A stretch of DNA of 64,000 bases from an uncultured Microbulbifer sp. GTDB lineage: Bacteria > Pseudomonadota > Gammaproteobacteria > Pseudomonadales > Cellvibrionaceae. This document shows positions 1-8,590 of this stretch, one piece after another. Every line of letters begins with the position of its first letter. Position 1 is the first letter of the stretch. The stretch is from NCBI RefSeq assembly GCF_947498635.1, contig NZ_CANMKV010000017.1:1-64000 (forward strand), in the 5' to 3' direction. The notes under the pieces are model-generated. The model was given only the letters and a program-made list of their open reading frames with translations, was not told the DNA's origin and made no database searches. The translations under genes were made by a program, and so were the position numbers.

Positions 1-74
1 CGCCTTAGCTCAGTTGGTAGAGCAAATGACTGTTAATCATTGGGTCGCTGGTTCGAGCCCAGCAGGCGGAGCCA
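1..74 (+). tRNA. tRNA-Asn (GTT), 5' end cut by window edge
   Basis: Cloverleaf tRNA with anticodon GTT in the loop ctgttaatc, D-arm agctcagttggtagagc, T-arm ggttcgagcc and an encoded 3' CCA ending at 74. It is identical in its overlap to the complete copy at 121-196, and comparison with that copy shows that only the first two bases (TC) lie outside the window. The two copies are 122 bp apart and probably share one transcript. Confidence 0.96.
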
Positions 75-120
75 AATTCCAAAGCGCAGGTTAATTTGCG
101 CTATACAAGTTAGATTAAAT

Positions 121-196
121 TCCGCCTTAGCTCAGTTGGTAGAGCAAATGACTGTTAATCATTGGGTCGCTGGTTCGAGCCCAGCAGGCGGAGCCA
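121..196 (+). tRNA. tRNA-Asn (GTT)
   Basis: Complete 76-nt tRNA. The acceptor stem TCCGCCT pairs with AGGCGGA, the anticodon is GTT, and 3' GCCA is encoded. It is a second copy of the tRNA at 1-74 and is followed at once by a strong hairpin terminator. In Pseudomonas a tRNA-Asn also lies next to the wbpM end of the O-antigen locus, which matches the neighbour here. Confidence 0.98.
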
Positions 197-200
197 AATA

Positions 201-235
201 AAAACCCTGCATAGTTCACTATGCAGGGTTTTTTC
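201..235 (+). terminator. Rho-independent terminator after tRNA-Asn
   Basis: A perfect 14-bp stem (201-214 with 219-232) with a TTCA loop, running into a T-rich tail on the plus strand. The A run on its left makes it able to act for minus-strand transcripts from the wbpM side too. Confidence 0.93.
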
Positions 236-351
236 TTATCTGCTCAATATGCTTTCCGTCGCCCCTACCCCTGAAAAATTCGCGCCCCCTAAAGCCTACA
301 TAAGAACGGGCCCCACCCAACTTAAAACTCGGGAGCCCACTTTCGAGCGCA

Positions 352-2304
352 CTAGCTCAGGCCACCCTCACTGGTAACCGGAAGTCGCTCCACGGTAGCC
401 ATTTTTACCGCGGGCTTTACTTTGCGGGAGCGAGACCACACAGCATCCACCAACCCCTGCTTTGAGGTGTAACCGCTCACCGCTAAAGATAAAACCTGGT
501 GAACCTTTTCACAGCGATGTTCTGCACAAGCCTGCTTCAGCTCCGCAATTAAAGAGCGCAAGATATCACTTTCAAGATACTCCTCTTCTGCCCGCAGTAT
601 CATGGGGTGATCGGTGCCCGACACATTGTCGCCCAGCAGCAATTCCTCGTAGAGCTTCTCCCCGGGGCGCAGCCCGGTCACCTGGACCTCAATATCCCCA
701 TCGGGGTTTTTATCGTCCTTAACCGAGTGCCCCATAATTCTAATAAGGCGCTCAGCAAGATCGTGGATAAGAACAGGCTCACCCATATCTAAAACAAATA
801 CATCGCCGTTACGCCCCATGCTACCGGCCTGCAGTACAAGCTGAGCGGCCTCCGGAATGGTCATAAAGTAACGGGTTACCTTGGGGTGCGTGACCGTTAC
901 GGGGCCACCCGCATTTATCTGATCAGTAAATAGGGGGATGACCGACCCGGAGGAGCCCAAAACATTGCCAAAGCGCACCATGCAAACCCGCATTTTGCCG
1001 GAGCGACGCCCATAATCCTGGCATATCAACTCAGCAAAGCGCTTGGTTGCCCCCATTACATTGGTTGGGCGCACGGCTTTGTCGGTAGAAATGAGGACAA
1101 ACTGCTCTACCCTGGAACCTTCGGCAGCCTCCAAGACCGACAAGGTGCCCAGTACATTGTTATCCGCCCCTAAAACAACGTTTTGCTCAACCAGGGGAAC
1201 ATGCTTGTAAGCCGCCGCATGGTAAATAGTGTTTACCGAAAATTCCCTGATAATTTCGGTCATTCGCACACCATCCCGAATATCCCCGAGAAGTGCACTC
1301 ATCCGGAGCTGATACCCTTCATCCAGCTGCTGCTGGCGAAGTTCACGCTCGATCTGATAGAGCGCAAACTCAGAGGACTCCACCAAAACCAGGTGCGCCG
1401 GCCCCCACTGGGCAATCTGCCGACACAACTCTGATCCGATCGACCCTCCAGCACCAGTAACAAGAACCACTTTACCGCTGATAGAGCCCGCGACTAAAGC
1501 TTTCTCTGGCTCGACTGGAGCCCTCCCTAAAATATTTTCATACGTTTGCGACATGCCCTCGGTGCGGCCTGCGGCATCAACAAGCTCCTCGACACCAGGA
1601 ATAGCCTTCACCACCAAGCCCTGCTCGCGAAGGCTCCGCGCAATTTCACGGCGGCGGCGCTTGGGCACACCCGGCATTGCCAGCAACACTTCAGCAATAT
1701 CTTTCTCGGCAACCACCCCAAGAATATTTCCCGGCGAGTAAACCATTACTCCATCAATTAGCGTCTTCTGCTTCGAGATATTATCGTCAAAAAAAGCGAC
1801 CGGCTTATAAAGCTCACCGTGCAACAATGCCTTATAAACCTGAAGTCCCGCTGTACCGGCGCCATAAATGGCCACGCGGGTTTTATGGATCTCCAGCGCC
1901 ATTTGGTAGTAAATACGAACCAGCCAGCGAGACCCACCAACAGCAATCAGGGCGAAACACCAGTAAATAACTGGAACCGAACGGGGAACTCCAGCCGTCG
2001 TCAGATAAGAAGCCACCGCAAGCAAAATTGAGGATGCGGTGACCCCCTGGAGCACAGCGACAACCGCTTTCTGCCCCATATAGCGAATGACCGTACGATA
2101 GAGACCAAGCTTGAGAAATATAAAACTGCTGGAGCAGATAGTTATTACCAGGCAGGCCAGCATTGGCAGTGTCAGAGCTTCGGTCAGACCATTAAGTCGA
2201 ATTGCCATTGCCAAAAAAAACGCAACACTCAGCATTGCCAAGTCAAATAGCAACATCAACGCCGGCTTCTGGGCTCTTTCAAACTTTCGCCAAATACCTA
2301 TCAC
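352..2304 (-). CDS. wbpM: WbpM/CapD-type nucleoside-diphosphate sugar 4,6-dehydratase
   Basis: Membrane-anchored SDR enzyme that converts UDP-GlcNAc-type nucleotide sugars to 4-keto-6-deoxy intermediates for O-antigen or capsule sugars. The 650-residue length is usual for the WbpM/FlaA1-long class. Several hydrophobic helices occupy roughly residues 15-125. A first nucleotide-binding fold has GAGTAG at 148-153, and the catalytic SDR domain has GAGGSIG at 284-290. The active site reads ISTDKA (405-410) followed by NVMGATK (415-421), so Met417 replaces the usual SDR Tyr and Lys421 is kept; this is the normal state for this family. It lies 43 bp downstream of the WbpL-like gene and last before the tRNA pair. 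In Pseudomonas the same gene closes the O-antigen locus. The exact substrate cannot be read from sequence. Confidence 0.9.
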   Translation of the reverse strand: MIGIWRKFERAQKPALMLLFDLAMLSVAFFLAMAIRLNGLTEALTLPMLACLVITICSSSFIFLKLGLYRTVIRYMGQKAVVAVLQGVTASSILLAVASYLTTAGVPRSVPVIYWCFALIAVGGSRWLVRIYYQMALEIHKTRVAIYGAGTAGLQVYKALLHGELYKPVAFFDDNISKQKTLIDGVMVYSPGNILGVVAEKDIAEVLLAMPGVPKRRRREIARSLREQGLVVKAIPGVEELVDAAGRTEGMSQTYENILGRAPVEPEKALVAGSISGKVVLVTGAGGSIGSELCRQIAQWGPAHLVLVESSEFALYQIERELRQQQLDEGYQLRMSALLGDIRDGVRMTEIIREFSVNTIYHAAAYKHVPLVEQNVVLGADNNVLGTLSVLEAAEGSRVEQFVLISTDKAVRPTNVMGATKRFAELICQDYGRRSGKMRVCMVRFGNVLGSSGSVIPLFTDQINAGGPVTVTHPKVTRYFMTIPEAAQLVLQAGSMGRNGDVFVLDMGEPVLIHDLAERLIRIMGHSVKDDKNPDGDIEVQVTGLRPGEKLYEELLLGDNVSGTDHPMILRAEEEYLESDILRSLIAELKQACAEHRCEKVHQVLSLAVSGYTSKQGLVDAVWSRSRKVKPAVKMATVERLPVTSEGGLS

Positions 2305-2347
2305 ACGAGCACCCCAAAAAGGAAACCAACCAACCCCTGATACATTT

Positions 2348-3274
2348 TCAGGCAGCCGTCAAACCAATAAAAGCGAACGCCACGGCAGATGCGGCAACCA
2401 TAAGAGTCAGCTGTAGGTGTAGGATCTTTTTCACCCCTAAACGCATAGCGGAACGCTGATAAAAGTGCTCTCGATGAGCCTCCCACCAACGCTGCCCTTC
2501 GATCATACGCCGAAATAGCGTATAGCTGGCATCCAGCCAAAACGGACTAAATACAATAACCGGGAACCACAATTCAAAAGCGCCTCTCTGCCAGCCAAAC
2601 AGGCTTAGGGTAAATACTGCTAAGCCAATGCCCGTCGATCCCGCATCGCCCATAAATATACTTGCGGGAGGCCAGTTGAAGTGCAGGAAGACCACCGCGC
2701 AAAGCACAAACAAGGCACACACACCGGCAAGCTCCCAGTCGCCCCCCAGAAGACAGGCAGCACCGAGGGACAAAAAGCCGACTGCCGTCATGCACCCAGC
2801 CAAACCATCCATGCCATCCATAAAGTTGTACAGATTGATCACCCACCCACCCAATAAAACAAGTGGAGGAAGCCACCACCAATCCACCCCTGCGGGTAGC
2901 GCGAGAACAACCCATGTAGCCGCGGTCAATTGAGCCGCGAAACGCAACGGAGCAGTGACATGCCGAATGTCATCCAGAGCCGACACGGCAAGGAGGAGGA
3001 AGAAAGACACATAGACAAGCATCGGAAGGGAAATTGGACCTACCGCCAAGCCTAACCCGCAACCTGCCAACAATGCCCATCCCCCCGTGCGTGGAACCGG
3101 GGCGCTATGCATTGAGCGGTGGTTGGGAATATCCAAAGCCAAATTTTGCATACGCGATAGCAGGACTGACGTCATGCAATAACTAAGCCCGCCCCCCAAT
3201 AGCAAAGGGAGCAGCCACCCTGAAATTTGACCAATCAAACCTTTTTCCCTCAAAACCTTATATTGACGCCACAC
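2348..3274 (-). CDS. wbpL: WbpL/WecA-family undecaprenyl-phosphate sugar-1-phosphate transferase
   Basis: Polytopic inner-membrane enzyme of the MraY/WecA superfamily (glycosyltransferase 4 in NCBI naming) that starts O-antigen or other glycan repeat units by moving a HexNAc-1-phosphate onto undecaprenyl phosphate. It is 308 residues with about ten hydrophobic helices. Family motifs seen are RTGG near residue 62, NFMDGMDGLAG (the Mg-binding Asp motif) and FMGDAGS in a cytoplasmic loop. It ends 43 bp before the WbpM-like gene, so the two are probably co-transcribed. In Pseudomonas wbpL and wbpM are also close, with additional sugar genes nearby that are missing here. Assignment as WbpL rather than WecA rests on this context. 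Confidence 0.83.
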   Translation of the reverse strand: MWRQYKVLREKGLIGQISGWLLPLLLGGGLSYCMTSVLLSRMQNLALDIPNHRSMHSAPVPRTGGWALLAGCGLGLAVGPISLPMLVYVSFFLLLAVSALDDIRHVTAPLRFAAQLTAATWVVLALPAGVDWWWLPPLVLLGGWVINLYNFMDGMDGLAGCMTAVGFLSLGAACLLGGDWELAGVCALFVLCAVVFLHFNWPPASIFMGDAGSTGIGLAVFTLSLFGWQRGAFELWFPVIVFSPFWLDASYTLFRRMIEGQRWWEAHREHFYQRSAMRLGVKKILHLQLTLMVAASAVAFAFIGLTAA

Positions 3275-3447
3275 TAAGCGCTAAAACCACAAACGAAATA
3301 AGCGCAGACACCAATTTTGCAGCATTGAAGGGAGTAAAGGCAGGCAGCGGCCCTGAGAGGCTTGCCGATAGACCGGGTAATTCTCGACAAGCTATAGGGA
3401 GCAAGGAAGGCGGCTTACTCGCCGCCAAACCGTGCCAAATGCGGGTG

Positions 3448-3756
3448 CTATAAACGAATCCGCTCGCGATTCTTGTCAAGTGTTGCCGTGCCAATCCCTT
3501 TAACATTGAGTAGCTGATCGAGCGACGTAAAGGGGCCATGCTTCTCCCGATACTCTATGATCAACTGCGCCTTTGCCTCACCGACTCCAACAAGTTTATC
3601 GGCCAACTCAGTCACAGATGCACTGTTAACATTGACCTCAAGTTCAACTTGTTCCGCGCCTATTAACTCACCCTCATTGGCATATACTGCAGATGAAGAG
3701 AAAAGTGAAAGCGCAACTACCAGTAACGCAGTAAATAGTGCATGAGTTTTTATCAT
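3448..3756 (-). CDS. ComEA-like helix-hairpin-helix secreted protein
   Basis: 102-residue exported protein. The chosen ATG at 3756 has GGGAGT 7 bases upstream and opens a clear signal peptide (MIKTHALF..., hydrophobic core, cleavage near AVYA-NE). An in-frame extension to 3855 would bury the signal sequence and is rejected. The mature part is a ComEA-type double HhH domain: VNVNSASVTEL, then LVGVGEAKAQLI and LLNVKGIGTATL hairpins. The family binds DNA non-specifically; ComEA is the periplasmic DNA-uptake receptor, but short single-domain versions are common in gammaproteobacteria without proof of a competence role. A ComEA-like gene also neighbours wbpM in Pseudomonas aeruginosa. Confidence 0.87.
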   Translation of the reverse strand: MIKTHALFTALLVVALSLFSSSAVYANEGELIGAEQVELEVNVNSASVTELADKLVGVGEAKAQLIIEYREKHGPFTSLDQLLNVKGIGTATLDKNRERIRL

Positions 3757-3898
3757 GATCGACTCCCAGTGAAAGTGTTCTAGTTTCACATTGGGACTGC
3801 TTTTACCTCCCCAAGCCGAGCCATGATACCAATAGGTCGTGTAAGACTGCTGCAAACGCTTATTACACTACATAACACCCGACCTAGGCAAACAAACC

Positions 3899-4609
3899 TT
3901 ATTTTCCTGTAATTTCAGACAATATATCCTGCAACGCTACCAGAGGGTTATCCGCAGCCGTAATTGGCCGGCCGATCACCAAATAGTCCGCTCCTTGGCT
4001 CAGGGCCTCGGAGGGTGTCAGAGTACGTCGCTGGTCTCCCGTATCACTGCCCCTCGGGCGAATCCCCGGGGTTACCAGCTTAAAATCCGAACCGCAGGCA
4101 GCTTTTAGCGATTTGGCCTCTCGCGCGGAACAAACGACACCATCAAGACCACAGGAACGAGCCTTAACCGCCAGATCCAGCACATGCTCTCCCAAGGGCG
4201 CTACCACTCCTGCTGCAGCCAACTCCTCCGGGGTAGTGCTGGTTAGCACTGTCACACCTATAAGTAGCGGCTTTCGTTCACCAAATTCAGCTAAAGCCTC
4301 TGCTGCCGCTCGCATCATGCGCTCTCCACCACCGGCATGTACATTAACCATCCAGACACCCAATCGCGCAGCTGCCTTTACCGCCGCGGCGACAGTATTG
4401 GGGATATCATGGAACTTAAGATCCAAAAAAACCTGAAAACCGCGATCCACCAGAGTGCGGACCAAGTCTGGCCCCGCAATAGTGAATAATTCCTTACCGA
4501 CCTTTACCCGACACAGAGAGGGGTCGAGCTGACTGGCCATAGCGAGGGCGGCATCGGCACTGTCATAGTCCAGCGCCACAACGATTGGAGAGGAAACTTG
4601 AGACTGCAA
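3899..4609 (-). CDS. pyrF: Orotidine 5'-phosphate decarboxylase
   Basis: Last step of de novo UMP synthesis, decarboxylating OMP in the cytoplasm. At 236 residues it is full length. The catalytic charge network is intact in [13 protein letters not shown] (Asp63, Lys65, His67, Asp68), with N-terminal VALDY and C-terminal VTPGIRP and [11 protein letters not shown] phosphate-binding motifs. It is 65 bp downstream of lapB and probably the last gene of the ihfB-lapA-lapB run. Confidence 0.96.
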   Translation of the reverse strand: MQSQVSSPIVVALDYDSADAALAMASQLDPSLCRVKVGKELFTIAGPDLVRTLVDRGFQVFLDLKFHDIPNTVAAAVKAAARLGVWMVNVHAGGGERMMRAAAEALAEFGERKPLLIGVTVLTSTTPEELAAAGVVAPLGEHVLDLAVKARSCGLDGVVCSAREAKSLKAACGSDFKLVTPGIRPRGSDTGDQRRTLTPSEALSQGADYLVIGRPITAADNPLVALQDILSEITGK

Positions 4610-4674
4610 AGAAATACCTCATTGAGTTAGATTACAAAGCGGGCCCAGGTAATGACATACCCTAAGAGGGGCAC

Positions 4675-5865
4675 CTATTCACCTTCGATCCCTTTGACTG
4701 AACGGACAGAATCCCAGTGCTTGCAACTGGGGCACAGCCAGTGCAATTGATTACCAGAAAAGCCGCAATTGCTGCAGCGATAATGCGGACGACTGGCAAT
4801 CAACTGATCAATCAGCGTCTTCAAAAGGGAGAGATTTTCCCTCGACCTCCCCTGAGCAGTGCCAATATACAAATCCAAAAACCGCCCAAGCCCACGCAAA
4901 GAGGGACGCAGGGCCAACTGCTTACCCATAAAAGCCGCTGCCGCAGCTTCACTATCTTGCTCTTGGATCCTGCGAGTTAAAGCGATCAGCACACTGTTAG
5001 AGGGATACTCCTTGAGAAGCGACTCAAGGTAGCCATCCAACCCCGCTCCGTCATCGAGCTCGACGTAACAGGTAATTAACAACTCTAAAATCTCTGGAAT
5101 ATAGTCGGGACTTTGCTTGGGGATTCGCTGCAAAACCTTAATTGCATCTCGCTTTTTACCGAGCAAATACTCGAGGCGCGCCCACAGCAGAGAGGCTCTG
5201 ACCGAGCTGCGATCATACCCCAAAGCCGCATCGAGATGCTTGCGCGCACTTAAGTAGTCTTTGGAGGCAATAGCCTCCTCAGCCAACTCACAGCAAAAGT
5301 GTGCTTGTATAGGTGCCCAATCCGCCGATAGGCGCTTAAATCTACGGCCGTGCAAAAGATTGACCGCATGAATAGCTTTGGCCCATTCCCGCTCATCGCG
5401 GTAAACCTCTATCAGGTGCTCGAGACTGGTAGCGCGCAACTCCTGCGAAGTTTCCACCAACTCCTGTAAAAGACGTTCAGCCCTATCCAGCCAGCCGGCC
5501 GCTATATAATCACAGGCCAGCTCAAACTGGGCCTTGTGCTGACTTTGCCTTGAGAGGCTCGGACGAGCCAGTAGGTTTTGATGGACTCGGATTGCCTGAT
5601 CGTACTCACCGCGCCTGCGCAACAGGTTTCCCAGTGCCAGGTGCGTATCAAAAGTGACTGGGCTCACTTCAAGGGAATCGATAAACTTCTCAATCGTATC
5701 GTCGTGATGCTCGCTCAGCAGATAGTTGAGACCCTGCGCATAGGAGCGAGCCAAGGACTGTTCCTGCTCACTAAAATCAGGCTTTTTCCTGGAGCTACCA
5801 CGGCCCAACACCCAACCAATAGCAACGGCCGTCAACAGGAAGAAGAAATAGGCGAGATCCAGCAA
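4675..5865 (-). CDS. lapB: Lipopolysaccharide assembly protein B (TPR and rubredoxin-like)
   Basis: Inner-membrane adaptor that, in E. coli, links LpxC to the FtsH protease and so limits lipid A synthesis. It has an N-terminal membrane anchor, then tandem TPR helices through the middle, and a C-terminal rubredoxin-type metal knuckle with two CxxC pairs (CSNCGF and CPSCKH). I choose a TTG start at 5865: it gives a 396-residue protein that begins with the anchor, as known LapB proteins do. It has GGAG 6 bases upstream and sits one base after the lapA stop. The only upstream ATG, at 5907, would add 14 residues and overlap lapA by 41 bases. Confidence 0.9.
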   Translation of the reverse strand: MLDLAYFFFLLTAVAIGWVLGRGSSRKKPDFSEQEQSLARSYAQGLNYLLSEHHDDTIEKFIDSLEVSPVTFDTHLALGNLLRRRGEYDQAIRVHQNLLARPSLSRQSQHKAQFELACDYIAAGWLDRAERLLQELVETSQELRATSLEHLIEVYRDEREWAKAIHAVNLLHGRRFKRLSADWAPIQAHFCCELAEEAIASKDYLSARKHLDAALGYDRSSVRASLLWARLEYLLGKKRDAIKVLQRIPKQSPDYIPEILELLITCYVELDDGAGLDGYLESLLKEYPSNSVLIALTRRIQEQDSEAAAAAFMGKQLALRPSLRGLGRFLDLYIGTAQGRSRENLSLLKTLIDQLIASRPHYRCSNCGFSGNQLHWLCPSCKHWDSVRSVKGIEGE

Positions 5866-5866
5866 G

Positions 5867-6175
5867 TCAGTCTCCGGATGCCTTGCGGTGGGCGGCTTGA
5901 AGCTCACGCTCCACCTTCTTGAGCTGCTTGCTCAAACCCCTCACACGACGACGCTGGGAAAAAATAGGTAAAAGGCTAGCGAGGAAGCCGAGCAAAATAC
6001 CCAGTAACAACACGCAGACAAGCCAAACGCCGACACTACCAGACTGCAAGGCGTAACCGGCAACAACCGGCGAAATTATCTGGGAATTTTCCACAGCAAA
6101 ATAAATGCCGAGAGCGACACAGGCCAGGGCCAAAAGGCCGAACATAAAGTGCATCAGCCAGCGCAGAAATGACAA
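5867..6175 (-). CDS. lapA: Lipopolysaccharide assembly protein A (DUF1049)
   Basis: 102-residue inner-membrane protein with two transmembrane helices (about 8-28 and 45-67) and a basic, coiled-coil-like C-terminal tail (SKQLKKVERELQAAHRK). This is the LapA/YciS layout. LapA works with LapB in control of LPS synthesis. It is directly followed by lapB and preceded by ihfB, the order seen in pseudomonads. Confidence 0.92.
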   Translation of the reverse strand: MSFLRWLMHFMFGLLALACVALGIYFAVENSQIISPVVAGYALQSGSVGVWLVCVLLLGILLGFLASLLPIFSQRRRVRGLSKQLKKVERELQAAHRKASGD

Positions 6176-6287
6176 GGGAACCTCCGCGTTCCACTAAAGT
6201 TGGCTCTATCTCGCAGCCACAAGGGTATTCAGACAGGCTATACAACCATCAGAAAGCCGCCCTAATTTCGGCAGCATCAGAGGTGCA

Positions 6288-6596
6288 TCATACTTCGATC
6301 CCGGCCATATTGTGCATGCTGCGATTCACTCTGTCGCGCAATTCCTTTCCGGGCTTGAAATGAGGTACATATTTACCGGCCAGCGCTACGGCATCTCCGG
6401 TCTTGGGATTGCGCCCAGTACGCGGTGCACGATAGTGCAAAGAAAAGCTACCAAAACCGCGTATCTCAATACGCTCCCCCTGCGCCAGGGAATCAGACAT
6501 AGTATCCAACATCACCTTCACCGCCAGCTCGACATCCTTAACTGGCAGCTGATCCAACCTCAACGCAATCCTTTCGATCAGTTCGGATTTGGTCAT
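6288..6596 (-). CDS. ihfB: Integration host factor subunit beta
   Basis: DNA-bending nucleoid protein, the beta half of IHF. The 102 residues cover the whole HU/IHF fold: [10 protein letters not shown] at the N-terminus, GFGSF, then the DNA-intercalating beta arm [10 protein letters not shown] and the closing helix. The five extra C-terminal residues are ordinary. The gene follows rpsA and its terminator-like hairpins, as in Pseudomonas and E. coli (rpsA-ihfB). Confidence 0.97.
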   Translation of the reverse strand: MTKSELIERIALRLDQLPVKDVELAVKVMLDTMSDSLAQGERIEIRGFGSFSLHYRAPRTGRNPKTGDAVALAGKYVPHFKPGKELRDRVNRSMHNMAGIEV

Positions 6597-6655
6597 GCGC
6601 TCCGCAACCTTTGTAAGTCATTGATTATTCTGGACTAGAGCGCCAATCATCTAAT

Positions 6656-6690
6656 AGAAAGCCGGACTGGGCAACCCCAGTCCGGCTTTC
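6656..6690 (-). terminator. Terminator hairpin downstream of rpsA
   Basis: A 14-bp perfect stem, AAAGCCGGACTGGG (6658-6671) pairing with the arm ending at 6688, loop CAAC. On the minus strand it ends in TTTCTATT. A second hairpin with stem CACCCCA/TGGGGTG follows between rpsA and this one (6696-6719). Together they probably end or weaken rpsA transcription before ihfB. Confidence 0.75.
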
Positions 6691-6695
6691 GAGTC

Positions 6696-6719
6696 ACCCC
6701 AGATACAGTATTTGGGGTG
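6696..6719 (-). other. Hairpin just after the rpsA stop
   Basis: Inverted repeat CACCCCA (6696-6702) and TGGGGTG (6713-6719) with a 10-base loop, 18 bases past the rpsA stop on the minus strand. It has no U-tract, so it may stabilise the rpsA 3' end ahead of the true terminator at 6656-6690. Confidence 0.5.
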
Positions 6720-6737
6720 GTGAACACTTAAAGATGA

Positions 6738-8417
6738 TTAGTCTTTATTGTTCATCTGCGCCTTAATCAGGTCACCGATAGTAGCGGGCTGAACTTGGTC
6801 AGACTGCTTCTTACTGTGATCCTTCATGGCTTGCTTCTCGTCATCCTGGTCTTTGGCCTTGATAGACAGGCTGATCACGCGGTTCTTGCGATCCACGCTA
6901 GTGATCTTAGCTTCTACTTCTTCGCCTTCTTTCAGGATGTTGCGAGCGTCTTCAACCTTATCGCGGCTGATCTCTGAAGCGCGCAGGATACCTTCAACTT
7001 CACCCGCCAGGGTGATTACAGCCTGCTTGGCATCCACTTCTTTCACGATACCATTGACGATGCTGCCGCGATCGCTGGTGGATACGTAGTCAGAGAACGG
7101 ATCGGACTCCAGCTGCTTCACGCCCAGAGAGATGCGCTCGCGCTCGGAATCAATACCCAGGATAACAGTCTCGATCTCGTCGCCTTTCTTGAACTTGCGA
7201 ACAGCTTCTTCGCCAGCTTCATTCCAGGAGATGTCGGACAGGTGCACCAGGCCGTCGATGCTGCCGTCGAGACCGATGAAAATACCGAAGTCGGTGATGG
7301 ACTTGATCTTACCGGAGATCTTATCGCCCTTAGCGAATTTACGCGCGAAGGCATCCCACGGATTTTCCTGGCACTGCTTGATACCCAGGGAGATACGACG
7401 ACGCTCTTCGTCGATATCCAGGATCATCACTTCGACCTCGTCGCCCACCTGGACAACTTTGGACGGGTGGATGTTCTTGTTGGTCCAATCCATTTCGGAA
7501 ACGTGTACCAGACCTTCCACACCCTCTTCCAGCTCGGCAAAGCAGCCGTAGTCGGTCAGGTTGGTTACAACCGCCTTCACGCGGCTGTTCTCTGGGTAAC
7601 GCTGCTTGATGGATACCCAAGGATCTTCGCCCAACTGCTTGAGGCCCAGGGATACACGGCTGCGCTCGCGGTCGAACTTCAGTACTTTTACTTCGATTTC
7701 GTCGCCAACGTTTACGATTTCGCTCGGATGCTTGATGCGCTTCCAAGCCATATCGGTGATGTGCAGCAGGCCGTCGATACCACCCAGATCTACGAAAGCA
7801 CCGTAGTCGGTCAGGTTCTTAACGATACCCTTAATGCTCATGCCTTCCTGCAGGCTTTCCAACAGCGCTTCACGCTCTTCGGAAGTCGCAGCTTCCATTA
7901 CGGCGCGACGGGAAACCACTACGTTGTTACGCTTGGCATCCAGCTTGATAACCTTGAACTCGAGTTCTTTACCTTCCAGGTGCGCAGTATCACGAACCGG
8001 ACGAACATCGACCAGAGAGCCGGGCAGGAACGCGCGGATGTTGGCAACGTCGACAGTAAAGCCACCCTTGACCTTGCCGCTGATAACGCCTTTAACCACT
8101 TCGTCAGCTGCATGGGCAGCGTCGAGGATTTTCCAGGCTTCAGCGCGCTTGGCTTTTTCACGGGACAGACGGGTTTCACCGAAACCGTCTTCAACAGCTT
8201 CCAGGGCAACCTGTACTTCGTCGCCCACCTGCAGTTCAACTTCGCCTCTGTCGTTGGCGAACTGTGCAGCAGGGATAACGCCTTCAGACTTCAGGCCCGC
8301 GTGAACGGTTACCCAGTCTTTATCTACGTCGATTACAACACCAGTGACAATAGCGCCCGGTGCCATTTCAACGCTTTTTAGGCTCTCTTCAAATAGATCA
8401 GCAAAGCTCTCGCTCAT
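6738..8417 (-). CDS. rpsA: 30S ribosomal protein S1
   Basis: Binds mRNA on the small ribosomal subunit and helps initiation. The 559-residue protein has the six S1 (OB-fold) repeats of the gammaproteobacterial form: two degenerate N-terminal ribosome-binding repeats and four RNA-binding repeats with recurring [16 protein letters not shown] and DFGIFIGL cores. The C-terminal tail after repeat 6 is lysine- and acid-rich. It lies 173 bp downstream of cmk, with a large hairpin in the leader (8520-8557). S1 represses its own translation through leader structure in E. coli; that the hairpin here does the same is inference. Confidence 0.98.
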   Translation of the reverse strand: MSESFADLFEESLKSVEMAPGAIVTGVVIDVDKDWVTVHAGLKSEGVIPAAQFANDRGEVELQVGDEVQVALEAVEDGFGETRLSREKAKRAEAWKILDAAHAADEVVKGVISGKVKGGFTVDVANIRAFLPGSLVDVRPVRDTAHLEGKELEFKVIKLDAKRNNVVVSRRAVMEAATSEEREALLESLQEGMSIKGIVKNLTDYGAFVDLGGIDGLLHITDMAWKRIKHPSEIVNVGDEIEVKVLKFDRERSRVSLGLKQLGEDPWVSIKQRYPENSRVKAVVTNLTDYGCFAELEEGVEGLVHVSEMDWTNKNIHPSKVVQVGDEVEVMILDIDEERRRISLGIKQCQENPWDAFARKFAKGDKISGKIKSITDFGIFIGLDGSIDGLVHLSDISWNEAGEEAVRKFKKGDEIETVILGIDSERERISLGVKQLESDPFSDYVSTSDRGSIVNGIVKEVDAKQAVITLAGEVEGILRASEISRDKVEDARNILKEGEEVEAKITSVDRKNRVISLSIKAKDQDDEKQAMKDHSKKQSDQVQPATIGDLIKAQMNNKD

Positions 8418-8519
8418 TACAATACCTATAGTGCTGGGTCCAGCCGTTGGTAACTATTGAGTTTAGTCAACCGCCAGCCGTGACCCCAACCGCGCTGCCA
8501 GAACGCGGGTCGGATTACA

Positions 8520-8557
8520 ACAGCGGCCGGGCAATTCTGGCAAAACCCGGCCGCTGT
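8520..8557 (-). promoter_or_regulatory. Perfect 12-bp stem-loop in the cmk-rpsA intergenic leader
   Basis: ACAGCGGCCGGG (8520-8531) pairs perfectly with 8546-8557 around a 14-base loop. On the minus strand it is followed by TGTAATCCG, not a U-tract, so it does not look like a classical terminator. It sits about 100 bases upstream of the rpsA start and is a candidate leader structure for S1 autoregulation, or an mRNA-processing hairpin between cmk and rpsA. Confidence 0.55.
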
Positions 8558-8590
8558 CGTTAAAAACTATCTACTGTTGATAACCGTGGC

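Noticed and set aside
1-196. Integrated element at the tRNA-Asn
   Set aside because: Two full tRNA copies with different flanks and no integrase or attachment-site repeat; tandem gene duplication explains it.
3258-3539. 93-codon minus-strand frame across the comEA-like 3' end
   Set aside because: Overlaps a convincing gene in another frame and has no start signal.
7242-8381. 379-codon open frame on the plus strand opposite rpsA
   Set aside because: Lies entirely antisense to a certain ribosomal protein gene; its composition follows the codon pattern of rpsA and it has no ribosome site or family features.
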